Positions 1 through 6,318 of a stretch of 6,574 nt of DNA are shown here, piece by piece. The translations under genes were made by a program, and so were the position numbers. The stretch is taken from NCBI GenBank assembly GCA_007123695.1, contig SLGN01000682.1, positions 1-6,574 of the forward strand, written 5' to 3'. The notes under the pieces are model-generated. The model worked only from the letters and a program-made list of their open reading frames with translations, ran no database searches and was not told where the DNA came from. Numbering within the stretch: the first letter of the stretch is position 1; each line of letters begins with the position of its first letter. Source of the stretch: Verrucomicrobiales bacterium. GTDB lineage: Bacteria; Verrucomicrobiota; Verrucomicrobiia; Verrucomicrobiales; DEV007.

Positions 1-309
1 CACGAACAGGGTCGTGGAGACGAGGGTCGGCAGCGGGGCTCCGTCGATCTCGTAGGGCATCGGGATGTAGCCGAGGAATCCGACGATGCCCGCGTCTTCA
101 TGCTCGAGGAGGAAGCCCAAGGGAGCATCCGGAGCCATATGGGGGTTCTCGTCCCACCACCAGCGGAAGCGGCGCAGCCACTGCGAGGCATCGTCATCAC
201 CGGGGCGCGGCGCGGCGAGCTCCCCCTCGCGGACGAAGGTCGCGAGGAATTCGGCAACCGCTTCCCGCTGTCCGGGCTCGTCCGAGAGGCTGTGAACTTG
301 GTAGGGCAT
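1..309 (-). CDS. GNAT-like N-acyltransferase, N-terminal part (runs off left edge)
   Basis: The frame is open from an ATG at 309-307 to the window edge, giving 103 codons and no stop, so the gene is 3'-truncated here. The protein begins MPYQVHSLSDEPGQREAVAE. It carries RRFRWWWDENPH near residues 44-55, then LGFLLEHEDAGIVGFLGYIP near residues 62-81 and a strand ending in STTLFV at the edge. An aromatic 'RFxWxW-x-ENP' segment followed by 'GF-L-E...IVGF-G-P' resembles the first strands of GNAT acyltransferases that modify sugars or lipids. The acetyl-CoA-binding motif would lie beyond the edge, so the fold is inferred from pattern alone. The start lies 29 bp after the stop of the acyl-CoA ligase on the same strand, which suggests cotranscription and a shared acyl substrate. 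The ribosome site is weak (GGGAAAG upstream). Substrate is unknown; it could belong to another alpha/beta family. Confidence 0.6.
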   Translation of the reverse strand, partial: MPYQVHSLSDEPGQREAVAEFLATFVREGELAAPRPGDDDASQWLRRFRWWWDENPHMAPDAPLGFLLEHEDAGIVGFLGYIPMPYEIDGAPLPTLVSTTLFV

Positions 310-338
310 GGGCGTGTTTTCTTTCCCAATCGGCAAAA

Positions 339-1877
339 CTAATCGGCGAGACGCTCCACGAGGGCCTTGCGGTCGATCTTTCCGTTGATCGACTTCGGCA
401 TTTCGTCGAGGACCCGGATGTGGTCGGGCACCTTTGCCGCCTCGAGTACTTCGGCGAGCTCGGCCTGGAGGGCGGCGGGATCGGCGCCGCCGCCCGAGAC
501 CGTGACGAAGAGATGCAGAGTCTCGTCGGATTCGCGCTGGAGCAAGGCGGCCTCGACGATGCCCGCGATTTCGCAGGCTTCGTTCTCGATCTCCAGCGGA
601 CTGATGCGGTATCCCCGGTGCTTGATCCAGTCGTCGCTGCGGGCCGAAAAGCGGAGGAAGCCGCCGGCATCGACCGACCCGGCGTCGCCGGTGAACAGTT
701 CGACGGCGGATTCGGGGGCACGCTTCCGGAAGCGGCGGGCCGTTTCTTCGGGAGCGCGCCAATAGCCGAGGGCGACGTGCCGGCCCTTCACGACAAGTTC
801 GCCGGTCTCGCCGGGCGGCAAGCGGTTTCCCCCGGCATCGACGGCATAGACCTCGGTGCCGTCGAGAGCGCGTCCCACCGAGTCGGCATGATCGGCCGAC
901 TCCCGAGGCAGGAGAATGGAGACCCGCTTGCACTCGGTGAGCCCATACATCACGAAGATTTCGACTCCGGGGAGGAGACGCCGCAGTTCCTCGATGTAGG
1001 ACGGCGGGAGTCGCTCGCCGGTGTTGGTGACGGCGTGCAGCGCGGGAAGCCCGAGCGGGCCGCGCCGCCCCAGGGCGATGAGGGCGGCGCATACCGAGGG
1101 CACGCCGGGCAGCACGGTGACGCCGGCCTCGCGCAAGGTCCGCGGAAGGCGCGGCCCGACTTCGGACGGATCCCCGAGATGGAGCCTCGCACCCGCCTGG
1201 GCGGCAAGGAAGATTTGGTAAAGCCCGTAGTCGAAGGCGAGGGGCAGAAAGACGCCAACCATGTCGCCGGGCCGGTAGCCGAGCCGGGCCTGGATGGCGC
1301 CGACGACGAAGGTGATGTTGTCCTGCGAAAGGACGACGCCCCGGGGCGTGCCGGTGCTGCCCGAGGTGAAGACGAGGGAGGCGGGATCGAGGTCGCAGCC
1401 TTCCCATTCGCTCTCGGGCGGTTCGGCGGAAAGGGCCTCCTCCCAGGCCGGGCCACCGATTTCGAGGAGGCGGGCCATCTCCGCTCCGCCTTCCGCGACG
1501 AGCTCGGCAGTCGAGGAGTCGAAGACGATGGCCGAGGGTTCGGCCTGGGCGAGAATGGCGGCGAGGCCTTTCGGCCGCAATTTCGGATTCAGGACGACGA
1601 AGACCGCTCCGACGAGGGCGCAGCCGAAGACGGCAACGACGATCTCGGCCCGGTTCTGGGCGACGACGGCGACGCGGTCGCCGCGTCCGATCCCCTGGTG
1701 CCGCAGCCAAGCGGCGAAGGCACGTGCCCTGACCTCGGTCTCGGCGTAGCTCCATGCGCTGCCGAAGCGGTCCGAGAGAAAGGGCGTGTCGGGATGCGCC
1801 TGGGCGGCACCAGTCAAGAGACCGGCCACGCCTGCACTGCGCCGCCAAGACCGCGCCAAGGTGGGAGGAAGGCTCAT
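339..1877 (-). CDS. AMP-forming acyl-CoA ligase / acyl-adenylate synthetase (ANL superfamily)
   Basis: This is a complete 512-residue class I adenylate-forming enzyme, the usual length for the family. It activates a carboxylic acid with ATP to an acyl-AMP and transfers it to CoA or a carrier thiol. All core motifs are present: the phosphate loop LVFTSGSTGTPRGV at residues 168-181, FDYGLYQ at 215-221, YGLTECKRVS at 311-320, TGD at 396-398, the hinge region SARSDDWIKHRGYRI at 411-425, and the C-terminal catalytic lysine K500 in PKSINGKIDRK. FDYGLxQ together with YGLTE resembles the exosortase A-associated ligase group, but no exosortase or PEP-CTERM gene is visible, so that assignment is only a resemblance. 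The ATG at 1877-1875 is preceded by a weak AGTAGG. The stop is TAG. A GNAT-like gene follows after 29 bp, suggesting an acyl activation and transfer pair. Substrate cannot be read from sequence. Confidence 0.93.
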   Translation of the reverse strand: MSLPPTLARSWRRSAGVAGLLTGAAQAHPDTPFLSDRFGSAWSYAETEVRARAFAAWLRHQGIGRGDRVAVVAQNRAEIVVAVFGCALVGAVFVVLNPKLRPKGLAAILAQAEPSAIVFDSSTAELVAEGGAEMARLLEIGGPAWEEALSAEPPESEWEGCDLDPASLVFTSGSTGTPRGVVLSQDNITFVVGAIQARLGYRPGDMVGVFLPLAFDYGLYQIFLAAQAGARLHLGDPSEVGPRLPRTLREAGVTVLPGVPSVCAALIALGRRGPLGLPALHAVTNTGERLPPSYIEELRRLLPGVEIFVMYGLTECKRVSILLPRESADHADSVGRALDGTEVYAVDAGGNRLPPGETGELVVKGRHVALGYWRAPEETARRFRKRAPESAVELFTGDAGSVDAGGFLRFSARSDDWIKHRGYRISPLEIENEACEIAGIVEAALLQRESDETLHLFVTVSGGGADPAALQAELAEVLEAAKVPDHIRVLDEMPKSINGKIDRKALVERLAD

Positions 1878-2128
1878 GTTTGAGCCTACTTGATAATTTC
1901 AATAAAATCAATAACCTTCATTCCCGAAATTTTCCTCCTGCCCAGTGGCGCATTTTGCGCTTCCGGATTTCGTCCATCCAGTTCGAGCGTCGTGACGGGG
2001 CGGAGGGTCGAGAGTTCGCAACGCGGGCTAGGCATCCGCTGGATGAACGATCTCCAGATCGCCTTCGCGGCGGAAACACTCATCTGAATGGAGCGCCGCT
2101 CCCCCCGGCAAGAGTCGAAAAAGTTTCT

Positions 2129-2182
2129 CGTTCCTTGCGATCCTTTGCGGCCAATCTCGCAGTGCTGCGGCTTCGCTCCTCC
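2129..2182 (+). repeat. Direct repeat copy A (54 bp)
   Basis: This copy begins CGTTCCTTGCGATCC and contains CCTTTGCGGCCAATCTCGCA. It matches the copy at 2283-2336 at 50 of 54 positions by eye, with no gaps. A near-palindrome, CGCAGTGCTGCG, lies at its centre. A third partial copy sharing only GCCCAATCTCGCG lies between the two at 2202-2214. The sequence type (runs of TTGCGTTCCTTTGCGGC) resembles dispersed intergenic repeats of some environmental bacteria; that link is from memory. Confidence 0.85.
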
Positions 2183-2228
2183 CTCAGCAACATGCCGCAC
2201 GGCCCAATCTCGCGAACTGTTCGGAATC

Positions 2229-2305
2229 GCCGCAAAAGAACGCAGATATCGCAAAATGAGCACCGGAAATCCCATCCTTTTGCGTTCCTTGCGTTCCTTT
2301 GCGGC
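2229..2305. repeat. Imperfect inverted repeat, 16-bp arms
   Basis: The left arm GCCGCAAAAGAACGCA (2229-2244) and right arm TGCGTTCCTTTGCGGC (2290-2305) are complementary at 15 of 16 positions; the exception is a G-T wobble in one strand's transcript. The 45-nt loop is long for a terminator and there is no following T-run in either direction. The left arm can also pair, at 14/16, with 2136-2151 in repeat copy A, so two exclusive foldings are possible. On the minus strand it lies 22 nt after the sialidase frame's TGA, where it might protect or end the transcript. Confidence 0.7.
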
Positions 2306-2336
2306 CAATCTCGCAGCGCTGCGGCTTCACCCCTCC
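2283..2336 (+). repeat. Direct repeat copy B (54 bp), overlapping the sialidase 3' end
   Basis: This is the second copy of the 54-bp repeat, 50/54 identical to copy A, with starts 154 bp apart. It contains a 9-bp tandem (CCTTGCGTT units) and a perfect 12-nt palindrome CGCAGCGCTGCG at 2312-2323. Its last 10 bp overlap the final codons and TGA stop (2329-2327) of the sialidase-like reading frame. The natural stop codon of that frame is therefore inside repeat DNA, and the repeat abuts or invaded the gene end. Confidence 0.85.
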
Positions 2337-2560
2337 GGCTCGAACACTTCGATGGGCTGGGGCTCGATCTTGGAGGGATCGACGATGACGTGCTTCACCT
2401 TCTGGCGGTTCCATGTGTAGGTCATGTGGACGAGACCGTCCCGGGTCTGGATCATAGCGGGGTAGGAGAACTCGCCCTTTTCCTCCTTCTCGACGAAGGC
2501 GGCGGCCTGCCAGGTGATGCCGTCTTCGCTGATGGCAAGGTTGAGGACGTTGCGCTTGCC
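2327..2560 (-). pseudogene. Severed C-terminus of the sialidase-like protein (after in-frame TAG)
   Basis: Immediately after the TAG at 2563-2561 the same frame stays open for 77 codons to TGA at 2329-2327. It begins GKRNVLNLAISEDGITW and includes GEFSYPAMIQTRDGLVHMTY, TWNRQKVKHVIVDP and ends EVFEPEG. These are the conserved last blocks of the BNR_2-type sialidase family: the final Asp box (SEDGITW), the 'GE-SYPA-IQ--DGLVH-TYTWNR' block and the 'KHV--DP' end. They are absent from the 917-residue product. The absence of further stops or frameshifts suggests a very recent nonsense change, a sequencing or assembly error, or readthrough. The full reading would be 995 residues. A TGG (Trp) codon in place of TAG would need one base change; which residue was original is not known. 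Confidence 0.85.
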
Positions 2561-5314
2561 CTAGCCGTCCTTCCGATCGCCTCCGAGGTGGTTGTCGAGC
2601 ATCAGGTGGCGTCCGTCGGCGAGGGTGAGTGCCTCGACGCCGGAGTTGTTGTTGGGCAGGTTGGTCTCCTCCAGCTCGCTCCAAGTGCGGCCGCCGTCGG
2701 CGGAGCGGCTGGCGATGATCTTCTCGTTTTTCGAGCGGAAGAGGGAGAGCAGGGTGCCGTCCTCGAGGGTGAGCACGCTGGGCTGGATGACTTGGTAGGG
2801 CTGCTCCTCGGGCTCGAAGCGCTGCCAGGAGGTGCCGAGCTCGGGACGACGCAGATCGGTGAGAATCTCGAAGTGGAAGCGCCAGTCGCCGCCGTGCTCG
2901 GTGGAGGAGGGGCAGAGCAGGGCGCCGTCGGCGAGCTGCAGTGGCTTGCCGCGCACAGGGCCGTCGATGCCTTCGGGCAGGCGGCGGCGTTCGCGGAAGG
3001 AGCGGCCGCGGTCGTAGCTGACCATCACCTCGCCCCACCAGGTCTTGGGATCGGGCCCGACTTTGAAGAACAGGTAGGTGAGCCCGTCGCCGGGCGCCTG
3101 CCAGAGGACGGGGTTCCAGCAGGGATGGCGCTTGCCCTTGTGCTGGACGCCGTTGGCCCATTCGACGGGTTTGGACCATTCGCCGCCGTCGAAGTAGCTC
3201 GACCAGATGCCGACGTCGGGATCTTTTTCTTTGGTCCCGCCGAACCAGGCGACGACGAGGCCGCGGTCGGTCTCGGCGATGGTGCTGGCGTGGCACTGGG
3301 GGAAGGGCGCTTCGTCGTAGACGAATTCCTCCATGACGAATCCGGGGAATTTCGGTTCGCGCTGTTCCATGGGAGCGCGGGCTTGGAGCTGGTCTTCGGT
3401 GTACTGGACGGTGTCGGCGTGGCGGATGTTGTAGAGGAAGCCGTCCTCGGCACCGACGAGCAACTCGGGCACGCCGTCGCCGTCGAAGTCGGCGACGCAG
3501 GGGCTGGCGGTGTGGCCGGAGACGTTGCGCTCCGCGAGGTTGCCGATTTGCTTGAGGATGATCCTGCCGTCGCGCTCGCCGGCATTGCGGTGCCAAAGGG
3601 CGTTCTGCGAATTGACAAGAACGTCGAGGCGTCCGTCGCCGTCCCAGTCGACGACGCAAATTTTGAAGCGGCCGCTGCGTCCGGCGGAGCGGGCGTTGAG
3701 GCGGACGGGCTGGTTGTCTTCGTCGATGAAGATGCGCTCGGCGGGGCCGCCGCCGCGGCGCAGGGTGAGGTAGCCTTCCTGGTCGAGCATCACGAGGTCG
3801 AGGACGCCGTCGCCGGTGAAGTCGAGGGCCACGGGGGTGGTGCGCCATTGGGTGAGGGTGTCGCTGGAGGGCGCCTGCCACCACTGCCAGCGGGGCGGGT
3901 ATTCCTTCAAGCCGGTGTCGAAGAGGGCGGGCTCGACGCGCAGGGGGTCGCCGGTGCCGCGCAGCAGACCGACGCGGCCGAGGATGGAGTTGTAGATGAT
4001 GTCGAGGTGGCCGTCGCCGTCCCAGTCGGCCACGGAGAGAGTGGTGTAGCCCCATTTGGCCTCGCAGGGGCCCTGGATGGAGCCGTTCTCGCCGGCGAGG
4101 ATGCGGAAGGGGACGCCTTCGGCTTCTTCGAGGAGTACGGGAGCGGCCCATTTGAACTCGCCCTCGCGGTCCTCGGCGGGGCCGAGGTTTTTGAAAAAGG
4201 CGATGTTGCCGGCGGTGTTGCCGCAGATGATGTCCTGGAGGCCGTCGCCGTCCCAGTCCACCGCCCAGGGGGTGGCGAGGGCGCCGAATTTGAGGTACTC
4301 GGCCTCTTGCTGGAAGAAGACGGGCTGGTGGAAGACGGGCAGACCGTCGCGGATCTCGCCGGTGTGCTCGACGAGGGCGACGCGGCCGTCTTCGTCGCCG
4401 ACGATGATGTCCAGGTGCCCGTTGCCGGTCCAGTCGTAGGCGGTGGGCGTGATCATCTGCACGTGCATGAGGAGGGGCTCGCCGTCGGAGGCGACGAGGC
4501 GGCGGCCGGCGGCGTAGCGGGGCTCCTCGCGGGTGCCGATGTTCTCGAAGTAGGTGAAGCCGTCCATGAATTCGCCGCAGAGCAGGTCGAGGTCGCCGTC
4601 GCCGTCGAAATCGGCGAAGTTCGGCGAGGGCCAGCCGTAGGTTTCGACGAGGCTGCCGTCCTCGGTGGTGAGCTTCACGGGGGTGTCGGAATATTTCGGC
4701 TCGGCGTCGCTGCCTTCGTTCTCGATGAGGTAGACGTAGCCGCGCAGGGGGCCGTTGCGCCAGCGGCCCTGGGCGTCGTAGGCGTGGTCCCAGACGAGGT
4801 CGGTCCAGTCGCCGACGCCGACGACGAGGTCGTGGACGCCGTTGCCGGTGTAGTCCACGTAGCGCCACATGTTGGCGCGCACGCCGTTCTCATGGATGTT
4901 GTTGCGCGGGTAGATCCGTTTCGGCTTTTCGAAGTTCGACTCGGGGAATTTCATGTGCTCGTGGCCCGGCTCGAGGATGCGGGGCTCGCCGTTCACATAG
5001 GAGATCTGCATGTTGTGCTTCGCGGGGCCGAGGCGCACGCCGGGCTTGAAGACGGGCAGCTTTTCCCCCGGCTCGCCGGCGTTCTCGAAGAACCAGACGC
5101 CGTTGGAGGGCTTGTCGGGGCAGGCGACGAGCAGGTCGGTCCTGCCGTTGCCGTTGTAGTCCACCGGCATGGGCCAGGCCCATAGCCCGACGCCGAGGCC
5201 GACAACGAGGCCGGGGTTGTTGTAGCGCAGCGGCTGGAGCTTCGACTCCGGCTCCTCGGCAGCGAGGGGGAGGGAGAGGGTGAGGAAGGCGGCGAGTAGG
5301 ATTGGGGGTTTCAT
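2561..5314 (-). CDS. Secreted FG-GAP/VCBS-repeat protein with sialidase-like (BNR/Asp-box) domain, amber-truncated
   Basis: This is a 917-residue product from ATG 5314-5312. The start is chosen because a signal peptide follows at once (MKPPILLAAFLTLSLPLAA, cleavage probably after A19); the frame is open further upstream only through repeat DNA. Nine calcium-loop repeats of D-x-[DNT]-G-[DN]-G type start at residues 52, 154, 235, 294, 353, 430, 498, 556 and 609 (for example DFDGDGDLDLL), as in FG-GAP/VCBS beta-propellers. From about residue 660 comes a BNR_2-type sialidase-like domain: CHASTIAE (674-681), WFGGTKEKDPDVGIW (690-704), HPCWNPVLWQ (730-739), STEHGGDW (804-811), QPSVL (844-848), Asp box SADGGRTW (871-878) and LPNNNSGVEAL (886-896). 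The product should be exported and bind or cleave a glycan. A typical FRIP motif is not evident, so true sialidase activity is uncertain. TAG at 2563-2561 removes the last 77 residues of the domain, so it may be inactive. No Shine-Dalgarno is seen. Confidence 0.88.
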   Translation of the reverse strand: MKPPILLAAFLTLSLPLAAEEPESKLQPLRYNNPGLVVGLGVGLWAWPMPVDYNGNGRTDLLVACPDKPSNGVWFFENAGEPGEKLPVFKPGVRLGPAKHNMQISYVNGEPRILEPGHEHMKFPESNFEKPKRIYPRNNIHENGVRANMWRYVDYTGNGVHDLVVGVGDWTDLVWDHAYDAQGRWRNGPLRGYVYLIENEGSDAEPKYSDTPVKLTTEDGSLVETYGWPSPNFADFDGDGDLDLLCGEFMDGFTYFENIGTREEPRYAAGRRLVASDGEPLLMHVQMITPTAYDWTGNGHLDIIVGDEDGRVALVEHTGEIRDGLPVFHQPVFFQQEAEYLKFGALATPWAVDWDGDGLQDIICGNTAGNIAFFKNLGPAEDREGEFKWAAPVLLEEAEGVPFRILAGENGSIQGPCEAKWGYTTLSVADWDGDGHLDIIYNSILGRVGLLRGTGDPLRVEPALFDTGLKEYPPRWQWWQAPSSDTLTQWRTTPVALDFTGDGVLDLVMLDQEGYLTLRRGGGPAERIFIDEDNQPVRLNARSAGRSGRFKICVVDWDGDGRLDVLVNSQNALWHRNAGERDGRIILKQIGNLAERNVSGHTASPCVADFDGDGVPELLVGAEDGFLYNIRHADTVQYTEDQLQARAPMEQREPKFPGFVMEEFVYDEAPFPQCHASTIAETDRGLVVAWFGGTKEKDPDVGIWSSYFDGGEWSKPVEWANGVQHKGKRHPCWNPVLWQAPGDGLTYLFFKVGPDPKTWWGEVMVSYDRGRSFRERRRLPEGIDGPVRGKPLQLADGALLCPSSTEHGGDWRFHFEILTDLRRPELGTSWQRFEPEEQPYQVIQPSVLTLEDGTLLSLFRSKNEKIIASRSADGGRTWSELEETNLPNNNSGVEALTLADGRHLMLDNHLGGDRKDG

Positions 5315-5323
5315 GGGGAGTGG

Positions 5324-5379
5324 GGGCGGTGAACGGTGAACGGTGAACGGGGATCGGTGAACAGTTGGCGGTGGGCGGA
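5324..5379 (+). repeat. Degenerate heptanucleotide tandem array (8 units, consensus GAACGGT)
   Basis: Eight consecutive 7-bp units lie in register: GGGCGGT, GAACGGT, GAACGGT, GAACGGG, GATCGGT, GAACAGT, TGGCGGT, GGGCGGA. The array starts 9 bp upstream of the sialidase-like gene's ATG (5314) and therefore occupies its 5' leader and promoter region. Unit-number change by slippage is plausible. No -10/-35 elements are recognisable within it. Confidence 0.85.
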
Positions 5380-5407
5380 TGTAGGAAAAGGGAACGAGCG
5401 AATCCAA

Positions 5408-5560
5408 GTGGCATTGGCTTCCAGCCAATGGGCCTGTGTTTGAGAATCGAAAAGCCAAGAAAACGTGAATCGCTATGGATATTCGAGCTTGGATCGCCAG
5501 TTTTTCTCCTTCGGCCTTCGGAGTGGCAGCCGAAGTCCATGGGCAGGATGCCCATGCCAC
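5408..5560. repeat. BIME-like element: two facing GTGG-headed hairpins
   Basis: Two 24-nt units lie in inverse orientation, one at 5408-5431 on plus and one at 5537-5560 on minus, with GTGG heads outward. Each is GTGG, an 8-bp stem and a TCC loop: arms CATTGGCT/AGCCAATG in unit 1 and CATGGGCA/TGCCCATG in unit 2. The units differ at four positions, which form exactly two paired substitutions that keep both stems perfect. A GTAG/GTGG tetranucleotide before a palindrome, and inverted pairing, are the defining traits of REP/BIME elements mobilised by REP-associated tyrosine transposases (family knowledge). The segment between holds one more hairpin, CTTCGGC/GCCGAAG (5509-5515 with 5529-5535). No transposase is in the window. 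Confidence 0.7.
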
Positions 5561-5577
5561 CTTTTGCACCAGCGTCT

Positions 5578-5591
5578 GAACGGTGGGCGGT
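5578..5591 (+). repeat. Second patch of the heptamer repeat (GAACGGT, GGGCGGT)
   Basis: Two exact units of the 5324-5379 array, GAACGGT and GGGCGGT, reappear here, followed by more degenerate G-rich DNA (GGGTGAG, TTGGCGG) up to about 5640. They lie 198 bp beyond the end of the first array, on the far side of the BIME-like element. The rest of the divergent gap up to the plus-strand gene shows only G-rich low-complexity sequence and no clear promoter. Confidence 0.55.
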
Positions 5592-5655
5592 GGGTGAGTT
5601 GGCGGGTGCGGATTGGAGGTTGCGGGGTGGAGGGTTAGGCGTTAGGATGAACAGA

Positions 5656-6189
5656 ATGGAGCAGGAAACTCTCGCGAAGCGGCTCGGGACGACGGCCCAT
5701 GTCTCGCTGCTGATGATGAAGGGGAAGCGGCTGGGGCTGGCGGTGCCGGAGGGGCTGTGGACTCTGGCGGTCCAGCGCGGCTGCCGGCATTATGCCCAAG
5801 GGAACGAACCGGCGGAAGATCTGGTCGGGGTGGAGGAGTTCACCAACGAAGAACTCGCGCTGGCCCTCCTCACGATTAGCGGCGCCTACGATCCCCACAC
5901 CATCCGCTGCGGCGCCGCGATGCTGGGGGCGCCCGGCAACGACGTGGACGCCCTCGCGCGACTGGCCAAGTGGGAGAGGAGCGAAGGGGTCGTGCGCTAC
6001 GTGGCGGAATGCGGAGCCCGCTTCGAGCCGGACAATGCGTTCTGGACGGATCTGCTGGATAGGCTGCCGTCCGTGGGGCCGCTCAAGCCGGGCGTGATGC
6101 CTCACCCGACGCGTTTCGTGGCGATGAATGGCTACGAGCGCGGGGTCGGGGCAAAGATCACTCACGAGTGGCAACGGCCGGCAGCATGA
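5656..6189 (+). CDS. Conserved-looking hypothetical protein, mostly helical
   Basis: I do not recognise this 177-residue protein. It begins MEQETLAKRLGTTAHVSLLM. The ATG at 5656 is chosen because AGGA lies 8 nt upstream; an in-frame ATG at 5647 (three more residues) is also possible, whereas longer extensions run into repeat DNA. It looks soluble and largely alpha-helical, with no signal peptide or membrane segment. Distinct patches are FTNEELALALL (62-72), CGAAMLGAPGNDVDALARLA (85-104), ERSEGVVRYVAECGARFEPD (107-126) and the loop-rich end VMPHPTRFVAMNGYERG (147-163). Cysteines are at 43, 85 and 119, too spread for an obvious metal site. Helical repeats of about 35 residues are possible but not clear. 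A nucleotidyltransferase-fold gene follows on the same strand after 129 bp. A longer antisense frame covers it but has no protein character. Confidence 0.8.
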   Translation: MEQETLAKRLGTTAHVSLLMMKGKRLGLAVPEGLWTLAVQRGCRHYAQGNEPAEDLVGVEEFTNEELALALLTISGAYDPHTIRCGAAMLGAPGNDVDALARLAKWERSEGVVRYVAECGARFEPDNAFWTDLLDRLPSVGPLKPGVMPHPTRFVAMNGYERGVGAKITHEWQRPAA

Positions 6190-6318
6190 GCAACGCGGAG
6201 CGGATTGCGTTGAAGGCGTGAAATTCTGGATCGTCGTTCGGGCTGAGCGGATCGGTGCGCTTCGCTTCGGGCGAGGAAAAGTCCTTGGGCAAATGACCCA
6301 TTCGTCTACGGTATTCCG
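6190..6318 (+). other. Short gap between the hypothetical gene and the nucleotidyltransferase gene
   Basis: No gene, hairpin terminator or clear promoter is seen in these 129 bp. An ATG overlapping the upstream TGA (ATGA at 6186-6189) opens an 11-codon frame ending at 6221, probably by chance. The gap is long for a tight operon but contains no evident terminator, so cotranscription remains possible. Confidence 0.4.

Larger units (their letters stand above)
1878..2326. other. Intergenic region with repeats, no convincing gene
   Basis: The gap separates the sialidase-like gene from the acyl-CoA ligase, both on the minus strand. Its right half (2129-2326) is mostly repeat DNA, described separately. 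Its left half has a minus-strand open frame from ATG 2082 to TAG 1886 (65 residues, ending MKVIDFIEIIK), whose stop is 8 bp before the ligase start. It resembles no family I know, has no clear ribosome site, and the frame also runs upstream into repeat DNA, so it is not called as a gene. The last 40 bp before the ligase are markedly AT-rich (1886-1925), as expected for a promoter or leader, but no -35/-10 pair with good spacing is evident. Confidence 0.6.

Noticed and set aside
420..1883. Plus-strand 487-codon open frame
   Set aside because: It is antisense to the acyl-CoA ligase, whose frame shows every adenylate-forming motif. The plus frame has none.
2184..4868. Minus-strand 894-codon open frame
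   Set aside because: It is an out-of-frame shadow of the FG-GAP gene, extremely Arg/Pro-rich, and ends in repeat DNA.
3470..5161. Regularly recurring CCGTCGCCGTC-type DNA, considered as a CRISPR or satellite array
   Set aside because: The copies coincide in frame with the nine DxDGDG calcium loops and have uneven spacing, so they are protein repeats.
1754..5185. Very long plus-strand open frame (1143 codons)
   Set aside because: It is antisense to the FG-GAP/sialidase gene and part of the ligase. Its product is Gly/Ala/Val/Asp-rich without family motifs, and results from high GC and the codon bias of the true genes.
5315..5569. Upstream extension of the sialidase-like gene to an ATG at 5569
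   Set aside because: The added 85 residues translate the BIME-like element and heptamer array, and would bury the clear signal peptide that starts at 5314.
5365..5655. Upstream extension of the plus-strand hypothetical gene to 5365
   Set aside because: The extra codons read through the hairpin pair and G-rich repeats. ATG 5656 has AGGA at good spacing.
6186..6221. 11-codon frame overlapping the upstream stop (ATGA)
   Set aside because: It is too short, without family resemblance or other support.
6210..6318. Possible promoter (TTGAAG at 6210-6215) for the nucleotidyltransferase gene
   Set aside because: No acceptable -10 hexamer lies at 16-18 bp spacing.
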